In this document: positions 55,525 to 64,000 of the stretch, piece by piece
Numbering within the stretch: the stretch's first letter is position 1
Layout: each line of letters starts with the position of its first letter
Source of the DNA: Aphrocallistes beatrix
Lineage: Eukaryota; Porifera; Hexactinellida; Sceptrulophora; Aphrocallistidae
Direction of reading: 5' to 3'
NCBI GenBank assembly: GCA_963281255.1
Contig: OY725495.1
Coordinates: forward strand, 2,666,001-2,730,000
Length of the DNA stretch: 64,000 nucleotides
Program-made: the position numbers and the translations under genes
The notes under the pieces: generated by a model
Database searches by the model: none
The model's input: the letters and a program-made list of their open reading frames with translations, nothing else
What the model was told of the DNA's origin: nothing

Positions 55525-55744
55525 TATAGTTTTGTATTTGATTAGTATAATGCTATATTCTAATCATATTAACCCTAACGTTATTTCTAAGTTTGATCTT
55601 AAGATCGATCTTAAGTTCGATCTTAATTCTTAGTGAATAGCTCTAAGTTTGGTCTTAAGATCGATCTTAGTAAATACGGCTACTGATATTTTGGCGATAT
55701 GAAAAGAATTGTCATTTGGGGAGTATTGTCCAAGTGGACCTCTG

Positions 55745-57020
55745 ATTTCAACACGAGTGTTAAGTTGGCTTACTATTTGACTGAGCACACTTGAAGTGTA
55801 AATTTGAGAACTTTCCCAATTTCCGATTTGGATAAATTCGGTGTTATTGGAAAGAGGAGGAACCGACGTTTATGAATATGTATTAAAATTCTTTTTTTAC
55901 TTTTTAGTCGATAAAATTTTATAGTCGAACCGAGCACAGCCTCAACCAATAATTTTAATAATTCCTCTCAAGATTATAATTCAAGAGCTTGCACTCATAT
56001 TTCTGAATAACCGACGTCAATGCAGTTTAAATTTCATAATAAAATTCCAAGTTTCTTGGGAGTTATTGGTTGGCAAAGTCGGCATTCAGTTAAGTTCCGA
56101 CGTTTACCCCTCCTGCTAATTACCAGAGAGCATGCTTTAAGCTTTGATTTTTCAATCTATTCAAGATGTAATTCGGTTGGATATATTATTAATTGATAGA
56201 ATAGACACGGACGTTTTATGAGACGTCTAAATTCATTAGTTTCTTAGGACTACCTCATCAAAGTTCAATAAAAATCCGAAATTTTGAATGCTGACTTCTG
56301 GCGACTTTTCCTACATTTTTATCTAGCTTTCAGGGTTGATACTCCATCAGTGTATCCTTTATTACCTTATATCTTATTTTTAATAATAAAAACATAGGGC
56401 TGCTAATCGATTTTTTGAAATATTCCATTTTTAATCCATCCATATTTGAGCATCTTCCCCAATAAGAAATTGTATAGTATTACAGCAACACTATACTATA
56501 TACAGATAAATGATTGTACAGGGTGTTTCATTGATTACACACAAAAGTGCTTTCATTTCATTTGTGATTGAGATAATTTAGTTATTTTGGTTGCTTTTGA
56601 AAGGAAATCCTTTGACATTTATGAAAAACAATGAAGCAAACCGTTGGAATAAAAGTAAATTATTTTAAAACATCATTAATATGGGATAACTCATTTCCGA
56701 TTAAGTCATTTTGGGCGGGTAAACCTTAGAAGTGTGTGGTAGTCTTGAATAGGACTGATTTTTATGGTAGAATTCCACCATCTTGATCTTCTTTTGTTTG
56801 TCATCTAGCTTGTCCATTTTGCTGTCACACAAATGTCAGAAGGTGCTAAACAACATCGTAAAAGGGGAAGATGATTAGTAAAATATTTACCTAGTAATTT
56901 CAAATTATTTTCGTGATACAATCGCTGAAACACCCTGTATAAAGACTATTGATACAATGACTGTCTTTCTGCTTGAAGTTATTATAGTTCCAATAATGTT
57001 ACTTGACACATTTTGTCTAT
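55745..57020. mobile_element. relative of the 12564-13472 hAT element, interrupted
   Basis: GACTACCTCATCAAAGTT, CCGAAATTTTGAATGCTGAC, CCAATAATGTTACTTGACAC and neighbouring blocks match the interior of 12780-13280. Neither hAT terminus is present. A mariner MITE (56519-56937) lies within it. Confidence 0.6.
56519..56937. mobile_element. mariner-type MITE, 419 bp
   Basis: Ends CAGGGTGTTTCATTGATTAC and GATACAATCGCTGAAACACC-CTG are inverted with TA on both sides. The interior resembles the left end at 26850. Confidence 0.82.
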
Positions 57021-58760
57021 GTGATTTCTAAAATTAGTTTTTATTAGATCTGTGCTTAATATAAATGAATTCGAAAATTAAGTGAGTACAACTCATACAA
57101 GTTTAAATAAATTCACAGAAATTATTTAAATTTTACAATTCTTGAATTAAAGTTTTAGAGATTAAGTTGCATTATTTATTCATACATGCCATCGAAGATT
57201 ACTTACTCTAATGCTCTAATGGCATACTTGCCAACTGTCCCTTTTTTGGCGGGACCTAGTCTTCTAATTTCCACGAGTGTCCCGCTTTTTTTAAATTAGA
57301 TGAATAATCTTTTCCTAAAGCGGCTCGCCATGTCCCACGAAATTAAACACTGCGTCCCGCTTTTATTATGGCTCAAGTTTACATCATGTAATGGTATTCC
57401 TAATTGATCCAAGACATGAGTACCTTAATTTAACCAAATTTGATCAAGGTTAAATATACGTATTTTTGAATCCTTAATTAAGAAATCGGAATCTTTTTTG
57501 AATCCTTAATTAAGAAATCGGAAGTATATCTAATATACTAAATATATATGATTGCATTCGACCGCGATTTCTTAATAATTATTAAGGTCTCAAGTTTAAA
57601 TAGGATTTAATGTCATCATTTGTAGAAAATACTAATAATGATCTCCAATCTCTTTAAGCCATTCGAGCTTTTAAGAAGGACAATGATCCCAATTACCATA
57701 ATACTTCGCTTTTTGGGTCTCGGATCACAGTTTGGGAAACATTCCAAAAGCGAATAGAATAAAGTATATAATTTTAATATTTGTAATCCATAAGCAACTG
57801 AATACACAGTAATGTGGCCAGGTACGAGCTCACTTCCTACTGGAGGATTGATTCGAAGGCAATGCAACGAGCTATTAGAACCAGTTTTATCATTTTTTAC
57901 TAGTAGCACCTAAGGATAGTGAGACTCCTGGCTCTAACATACAGAATAGAACAAATACTACATACAAAATACATAATAAAACGATAAAAATATATTATAA
58001 AAAGAACATAAATATATTATCCAAAAATGTAAAATATATAATATAAATCAAAACAAAAATATTGAAATGAAGCACAAAAAATATCTATCAAATTAGAAAC
58101 CAACTCCTGATATGAAACTTCTGATGGTACTGAGGTAGTATTCATTGGAATTGCTTTCAATAGAAAGTTTTATTTTCTAATCTTGTTTATTGTGGGCGTT
58201 GTTATGTTAGAATCCTCATCAACAATTTAATATAGTTATTGTACTTTGTGAACTAGGGTTTGAGTCAGCCAGAATCCTTTTACACGTAATAAATGTTAAT
58301 GCTTCTGCAACAAATGAATTGAGTATATATATTTCTGCCATTACTAAGCAAAATTTATGGGGCTTATGGGGCTTAGAAAAATTATTAAACTCCCTCTAAT
58401 CTTTACTCCGATCCATAACTGTGGAAGGCTATCAGAAGTACGCCTTTTCCAATTTTGAGCCCCAAACAGGACAAATCCAAAAAATAATTTAAGATGAATT
58501 TAAAGACGGATTTAAATAAGGCCATGCAAAATAAATTAGGTACTTGTTTATCCCTCCGTCCCTTAACCTCCGTTCGGGCAATATGTTACCTTTATTTTAG
58601 AACCTTTTAGCTAAAACTAGCTAATTAATTAGGTGCGACACAATAACATTTGATGCTGGGTACGACAAAGCTGCATTATTTAACAAGTAATTGTTTATTT
58701 GATACTATGTAAGACTTAAGCACGTGGACCTATTCATTTTATAAAAACTGGTACAATTTT
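57021..58760. other. no recognisable gene
   Basis: The stretch is AT-rich. Around 57240-57365 a GC-richer block (CCAACTGTCCC, GGCGGGAC, GTGTCCCGC) looks like part of an old transposon, with a duplicated CCTTAATTAAGAAATCGGAA near 57470-57520. A 97-codon minus-strand frame (57616-57909) matches nothing I know. Confidence 0.4.
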
Positions 58761-58768
58761 AATAGATG

Positions 58769-58817
58769 TGGTTAGACCGCATAAAATAAATGTAATAATT
58801 TATTTTATGCGGCCTAA
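58769..58817. repeat. hairpin
   Basis: GTTAGACCGCATAAAATAAA and TTTATTTTATGCGGCCTAAC are nearly perfect complements around an 8-base loop. It sits just downstream of the OTU pseudogene. Confidence 0.7.
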
Positions 58818-58853
58818 CCAGATCAATTACTATATATTTTATTTTAAATTTAA

Positions 58854-59620
58854 TTATGATACAGGCTCATTGTGATCGCCTGTATGTCTTATATATAATG
58901 ATCCGGCCTCATTAGCAGGTGGTAATGTCATTACCTTTTCCAAACTTGCACCACTACTTGAAAATACCATCCATTTATTTCCCATATTACTAGTGAATAC
59001 CCAAATATCTGTATTAAATAATAGTGCAACAGCAAATAGTTCGAAATATGACCCCATATCTTATTTACCTGCATTTTAGACTTAATAATATAGTTTTTAA
59101 TACTCCGATAATTAATGACTGTTTTCGGATCCAATAAATTTCTCACAAACGTGAGCTAACTTACTCAGCATGTTATTTGTTATAAGCAATCTCATTTCAT
59201 GATAATAATCAATAGTACCAGTAATTAAATAAGAGAGAGATGAAAATAAACAATTCCCATCCTTCGGTACTTGGTAAGTGGATATAGGAACTAATTCATT
59301 CAAATTAAATATATTGTTGTTACTGTTTTCATATGTAGTAGTTATTGATTTCACAAAGTTAAGCCCAAATTCCTTGCAGATATTAGTTTTACCAAGGCTT
59401 GACAAAGGTTTGAATGGTGGTAATAAGAAGTCTAAATTACCGACTGCTAAAACGTCTAAGTCAGTGAGTATTTCACTATCATCTTGAGGAAGAACTACTT
59501 GTGTCTCAAGAGATTCATCAATTTTAGTTTTCTTAACCCCTGAATTCACTATAGATGATGCCCTCTTCTTTTTATTTGGAGCTGAAAATAAATCAACCTT
59601 AAAACTATCAAATACTTTTT
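58854..59620 (-). pseudogene. OTU-type cysteine protease domain, frameshifted
   Basis: The N-terminal frame has YQVPKDGNCLFSSLSYLI, the OTU signature with the catalytic Cys after DGN. After a shift near 59130 comes YIIKSKMQVNKIWG. After another near 59058 comes SYFELFAVALLFNTDIWVF, then SLYIRHTGDHNEPVS, the histidine region, where OTU enzymes usually have H-Y-E-P-V. OTU proteases remove ubiquitin; many transposons carry one. A TTTTCAG acceptor-like site lies at about 59588. No transposase is attached, so the origin is open. Confidence 0.75.
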
Positions 59621-59980
59621 CTATCTTTTTACTAGGAACTGATTTAATGTAACTCCGCCTAAGTCTTTTTCTTTTTCCCCATTCTTCCTTTCATTCCACC
59701 TCGTTAATTACTTCATACTGCCTCTTTTTAGACTTGAACACCTTATGTGCCAAGGGTTGAAATGCAAATTTAAAAGTTGAAAATCTATCATCAATATGAG
59801 TAAATATCGTACGATAAAGTCTCCAGCTTTAATATTAGTTTCAGATTTGAAAATGGAATATTTTAAAATTCTAAACCAATTGATAAATAAAACCAACCAA
59901 TAATGGTGTTACTATATGTTGTGCTATCATTAATCTTGCTTAAAATGATTCCTGTCCAAAAGGGAAGCAAAGGAAAATAA
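59621..59980. other. no recognisable gene
   Basis: A low-complexity Lys/Arg-rich minus-strand frame may be an upstream exon of the OTU gene. Nothing else is seen. Confidence 0.35.
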
Positions 59981-60026
59981 TCCTTACTATTAAAACTCGA
60001 TCAATGTTTGTGTATGTGTGTATATA
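59981..60026 (+). mobile_element. isolated Helitron 5' terminus
   Basis: TCCTTACTATTAAAACTCGA follows host A and runs into a GT/TA microsatellite, where a second 5' terminus begins at 60027. The rest of this outer copy should lie beyond the window. Confidence 0.75.
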
Positions 60027-60076
60027 TCCTTACTATTAAAACTCGATTAATGTATATTTATTTATTTATTTATATA

Positions 60077-60664
60077 CAGGGTGTCTCAAAAGTTCTGCAA
60101 CAACCAATTTTACTTTGTTAATTTGACTAAGATCACTTGATTGTATTCCAAATTAGCCCCCATAAATGAAATCTAGCACCCTTTTAGCATAGAAATGAGC
60201 CCAACTCATTACGCAAAAAAGATTCTTATAAAATTTTATAGAATTACATACTAATTACTCAAAAATTTGGCGCTCAAAAGTGTTAAGTTTGAAGATCACT
60301 ATTTTTCTAATGAAATATTACATCAATCACTTCTATATTCTGTAATTGATTCATAATACTAAAATAATATTATTACTTTTGATTTATGTAGCAGTAATCT
60401 TCGATAAGAACGAGTCTTTTTAAAGTATAGCCATAAAATGTAGCTGGGACGTGAGATTTTTTATTGAGTTAAAAAATATTCTTTAAGAGACAAAGAAATA
60501 TATGATCCATCATTGCAAATAAATTGAGAAATACAGCCATTGAATGCCAAATAATTAATATAATCCTCACTATTTTTTATTAAAATGAGGTATCGGATGT
60601 TCGATCTATTTATCTATGTATAATACATTAGCAAAATTTGTTGCAGAACTTTTGAGACACCCTG
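60077..60664. mobile_element. mariner-type MITE, 588 bp
   Basis: Ends CAGGGTGTCTCAAAAGTTCT and AGAACTTTTGAGACACCCTG are perfect inverted repeats with TA on both sides. The interior has no coding. Confidence 0.9.
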
Positions 60665-60670
60665 TATATA

Positions 60671-61244
60671 CTTAGGGCGGTCAGAAAGTTCTAATCAGTG
60701 TTATCATACACTCTTATTGTACCTTATTAGATTGATATTGAAGCTTGAATTTACTTCTTAACACATTCACAAGTGATACCAATTTACAAAATCAAAATCT
60801 AGAGAAAACTCTTTGTATACCACTTCCTATATATTGTGTCGCTTGAGCCACCGTGCAAAATTATGGCCACAAACCACCCGACCTTCCCTCAAGAGTAACG
60901 ACATTACAAGGGCATTACTAAGCGATACGAATGCTCAAATACAAATCAATCTTAGGAAGTTGATGGGAATGATACTCTCTCAGATTCAAATATCTGATAA
61001 TGGAGCCTACTTTTTAGGGAAGGACGAGTGGTGAACAGGTGATTTGTGGCCATAATTTTACACGGTGGCTCAAGCGACACAATATATAGGACGTGGTATA
61101 CAAAGAGTTTTCTCAAGATTTTGATTCTGTAAATTGGTATCACTTGTGAATGTGTTAAGAAGTAAATTCAAGCTTCAATATCGATCCAATATGTACAATA
61201 AGAGTATATGATAGCACTGATTAGAACTTTCTGACCGCCCTAAG
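60671..61244. mobile_element. mariner-type MITE, 574 bp
   Basis: Ends CTTAGGGCGGTCAGAAAGTT and AACTTTCTGACCGCCCTAAG, flanked by TA. The arms are almost perfect palindromes over about 230 bp (GAAAACTCTTTGTATACCAC). Confidence 0.9.
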
Positions 61245-61765
61245 TATATACAAGCGCACTTCGCTTGCTTGCGCTGCGCGGCTGGCGGACACAAAGTGTC
61301 CGCCGGAGGCTCCCTTCGGTCGCCTGGGATCATATTGATTAATTATAGGGGAAATAACATCTCTAAATACATCTGTCCTAATGTTATAATCTATATCGCA
61401 CGAAAAATCACCAAATTTATCAATTTTTAAAATTTGGATGAGTAATGATGAGTCATCATTTTTTTATGATAGTTGCATCATATATGTGATATGTTAGTAT
61501 ACAGATTCTATAAAAATTTCAGCCTTATGTCTCCTATAATGGCTGAGTTATGCTCGAATAACTGTATTGCTTAACTTTTTAAAAATGTGACAATGACGTC
61601 ATCATTCCATGATGAGTCGACATTTTGCTCTGAGCTCAGAACTTACTGGAGCCATAGCCAAAAGACTCCCACATGCCAAAAATCAGCTTCTGTTCCTGGC
61701 ATTCTTCAATCAATTCGTTACAGATATTCTTCAATCAATTCGTCACAGATATACATATATATATA

Positions 61766-62811
61766 TGTTAGAACAAATTTGCGAAATCAACAATTATGCA
61801 TAATTGTTCATTTTACAACAATTATGCATAATTGTTCATCTAATGTAACAATTATGCATAATTGTTGTGAAATGAACATTTTTACATACTTGTTTTAAAT
61901 GTAAGCAACAATTATGCATAATTGTCATCCTGACTCGCGCATTCTGCCTGTCAGCTATCTGTAGCTACCTTAATGTTAGTAAAGACCTACAGCGTAGCTC
62001 CAAGTGTCATAATAAGTTTGACTGATCGTCGGAAGAGAAATTTTGGAATTTCGTGTGTTAGACTGAGCCTTACTTGGCTCCATACGGTTATGCTTGTTGT
62101 GTTATAGTGAAATTATAGTTATCTATGTGACAGACTGACTGTGTAGTGTGTAGTGTGTACATATACGTATATACTATACAATGGCTGAAAGCTGAGCTCT
62201 GGTCCCGAGGTGCCCCGGTTTTCGGGGAGTGGACTGTACAACCAATTATTTTTTTGTTCAATAAATTAGTTTTTCTTTTGAACTCAGTTGCACCATTAAT
62301 AATTATGCATAATTGTTGCTTCCATTTTTAACAATTACAAGCGCGCTTCGCTTGCTTGCGCTGCGCGGCTGGCGAACACTTCGTGCCCGCCGGATGCTCC
62401 CTTCGGTCGCCTGGATGTGACATTGGTTAATTATAATGGAGATAACATCTCTGAATACGTCTGTCCTACTGTTCTAATCGATTTCACTCGAAAAGTCACC
62501 AAATTTGTCAATTTTTAAAATTTTGATGAGTAATGATGAGTCATCATTTTTTTATGATAGTTGCATCATATGTGAGGTATGTTAGTATACATATTCTATT
62601 AAAATTTCAGCCTTCTATCTCATATAATGGCTGAGTTATGCCCGAATAACTGTGTTGCTTAACTTTTAAAAATGTGACAATGACGTCATAATTCCATGAT
62701 GAGTCGACATTTTGCTCTGAGCTCAGAACATACTGGAGCCATAGCCAAAAGATCACCATATGCCAAAAATCAGCTTTCTGCGACTGGCAGTTTCTTCAAT
62801 CAATTCGTTAC

Positions 62812-62849
<38 letters not shown>

Positions 62850-63476
62850 AACAAGCGCGCTTCGCGCTTGCTTGCGCTGCGCGGCTGGCGGACACTTCGT
62901 GTCCGCCGGAGGCTCCCTTCGGTCGCCTGGAGTCACATTGGTTAATTATAAAGGAGATAACATCTATAAATATGTCTGTTCTACTGTGCTAATAGATATC
63001 ACTCGAAAAATCACCAAATTTGTCAATTTTAAAATTTTTGATGCATAATGATGACGTCATAACAAAGTGATGAGTCATCATTTTTTGATGAAAATGGCTG
63101 AGTTATGCCCGAATAACTGTGTTGCTTAACTTTTAAAAATGTGACAATGACGTCATAATTCCATGATGAGTCGACATTTTGCTCTGAACTCAGAACTTAC
63201 TGGAGCCATAGCCAAAAGACTCCCACATGCCAAAAATCAGCCTTCTGCGCCCGGCAGTTTCTTCAATCAATTCGTTACAGATATATATATATATATATAA
63301 TCATCGAGTTTTAATAGTAAGGATGTAAAACTGTTCATTTCACAACAATTATGCATAATTGTTGCTTCCATTATTAACAATTATGTAAAACTGTTCATTT
63401 CACAACAATTATGCATAATTGTTACATTAGATGAACAATTATGCATAATTGTTGATTTCGCAAATTTGTTCTAACA
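61766..63476. mobile_element. TA-target foldback element with repeated 20-bp palindromes
   Basis: Ends TGTTAGAACAAATTTGCG and CGCAAATTTGTTCTAACA are perfect inverted repeats flanked by TA (61764-61765, 63477-63478). About eight copies of the perfect palindrome AACAATTATGCATAATTGTT (some shortened) lie near the ends. A composite Helitron is inserted at 62338-63323. The unique middle (61925-62290) has no recognisable protein. Confidence 0.85.
62338..63323 (-). mobile_element. composite Helitron with one 5' end and two 3' ends
   Basis: Read on the minus strand, a single 5' end (63323) leads through a body to a 3' end at 62852. An AT microsatellite and a second body follow, to a 3' end at 62338. 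The insertion site AACAATTA/TGTAAAACTG is intact as AACAATTATGTAAAACTG at 63377 onward. The whole 986 bp therefore sits between A and T with no duplication. The inner 3' end has an extra CGCGCTTG-like repeat (GCGCGCTTCGCGCTTGCTTG). Confidence 0.82.
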
Positions 63477-64000
63477 TATACACAAACAGTAATCGAGTTT
63501 TAATAGTAAGGATATATCTATATCTATATCTGTAACGAATTGATTGAAGAAACTGCCAACCGCAGAAAGCTGATTTTTGGCATGCGGGAGTCTTTTGGCT
63601 ATGGCTCCACTAAGTTCTGAGTTCAGACCAAAATGTCGACTCATCATGGAATTATGACGTCATTGCCACATTTTTAAAAGTTAAGCAATACAGTTATTCG
63701 AGCATAACTCAGCTATTATAGGAGATAGAAGGCTGAAATTTTAATAGAATCTGTATACTAACATACCTCACATATGATGCAACTATCTTAAAAAAATGAT
63801 AACTCATCACTGTCATGACGTCATAATTACACATCAAAATTTTAAAAATTGACAAATTTGGTGATTTTTCGTGCGATATCGATTATAACCGTAGGACAGA
63901 CGTATTTAGTGATGTTATCTCCCTTATAATTAATCAATGTGACCCCAGGCGCCCAAAGGGCGCCTCTGGCGGACACAAAGTGTCCGCCAGTTGCGCAGCC

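Larger units (their letters stand above)
50501..55680 (-). mobile_element. Harbinger-like remnant with nested insertions
   Basis: The left sequence GCCGTATTCACTAAGA, TTAAGATCGATCTTAA recurs inverted at the right (TTAAGATCGATCTTAG, TAAATACGGC). GCCGTATTC ends with AAGATCGATCTT repeats resemble PIF/Harbinger termini, and a Myb/SANT-type protein, a usual Harbinger companion, lies inside. No Harbinger nuclease is visible. Inside are a hAT MITE, a mariner, a Tc1 and a Tc1/mariner MITE. No target duplication was identified, so the pairing of ends is tentative. Confidence 0.45.
61251..63512 (-). mobile_element. Helitron Z, split by a TA-target element
   Basis: The 3' end is at 61251 after A, and the body runs to about 61740. 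After the inserted element (61766-63476) the 5' terminus completes at 63512 before host T. A 24-base duplication of TTCTTCAATCAATTCG occurs near 61707-61745. Confidence 0.8.
60027..64000 (+). mobile_element. Helitron Y2, outer copy of the terminal nest (runs off the window)
   Basis: The 5' terminus and AT stretch (60027-60076) are separated from the body (63513-64000) by two MITEs and a reverse Helitron. The body follows the family from TGTAACGAATTGATTGAAG to the GC-rich end GTGTCCGCCAGTTGCGCAGC, where the window stops before the final hairpin. Removing the insertions leaves a copy of normal length. Confidence 0.72.

Noticed and set aside
50501-55680. Complete autonomous Harbinger transposon
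   Set aside because: No Harbinger nuclease frame is visible and the terminal duplication could not be found, so only a remnant is claimed.
57616-57909. 97-codon minus-strand frame
   Set aside because: No motif or repeat membership was recognised; length alone is not enough in AT-rich DNA.
1-64000. tRNA, rRNA or other structured RNA genes
   Set aside because: I scanned for cloverleaf-type and rRNA-like conserved cores by eye and saw none; a covariance-model search would be needed to exclude diverged ones.

Overview
The window looks like nuclear DNA of an invertebrate metazoan. It is AT-rich, almost gene-free and packed with eukaryotic DNA transposons. Families recognised by sequence are Ginger, MULE, P/THAP, hAT, mariner/Tc1, pogo, a Harbinger-like remnant, Helitrons and a TTAA-target element. 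Several pseudogenes keep GT-AG introns. I see no prokaryotic operons, rRNA, tRNA or CRISPR, and I cannot name the species. The only clearly intact non-transposon gene is a single-exon ABCA-type half transporter (34053-37118, +). Nearly every other recognisable protein is a decayed transposase.

Layout. 538-7399: a Ginger-like DNA transposon with inverted ends. It carries a multi-exon integrase fused downstream to a ubiquitin-protease-like domain. 7400-9500: MITEs and a foldback repeat. 9640-11590: a P/THAP-type element whose middle is replaced by gypsy-type integrase fragments. 11840-14740: Helitron pieces and a hAT element. 14785-16005: a decayed gene of an unnamed transposon-like family. 16718-17736 and 37432-39448: long inverted-repeat elements ending CATAGCC. 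18945-24130: a second P/THAP copy, split by a MULE (19049-21991) that is itself hit by hAT elements. 24693-33842: Helitrons, mariner MITEs and a 1.94-kb TTAA element. 34053-37118: the ABC gene. 39770-43225: a broken hAT (GTF2IRD2/ZBED-like). 43907-49790: nested Helitrons, one split by a 3.2-kb unclassified DDE element. 50501-55680: a Harbinger-like remnant with a mariner and a Tc1 inside. 58854-59620: an OTU protease pseudogene. 59981-64000: Helitrons nested at least four deep.

The main repeat is a non-autonomous Helitron family. Its 5' end starts TCCTTACTATTAAAACTCGA. It then has an AT microsatellite, a body of about 0.5 kb, and a GC-rich 3' end with hairpins finishing in CTTG. Copies sit between host A and T with no target duplication, often inside each other's microsatellites. 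The window also holds head-to-tail tandems, a composite with two 3' ends, and inverted dimers bounded by two 3' ends. These arrangements record rolling-circle transposition. No Helitron helicase is encoded here, so the driver lies elsewhere.

The best candidates for something new are the Ginger element fused to a ubiquitin-protease-like domain, the unclassified DDE element at 46506-49707, and the Helitron inverted dimers and read-through composite.
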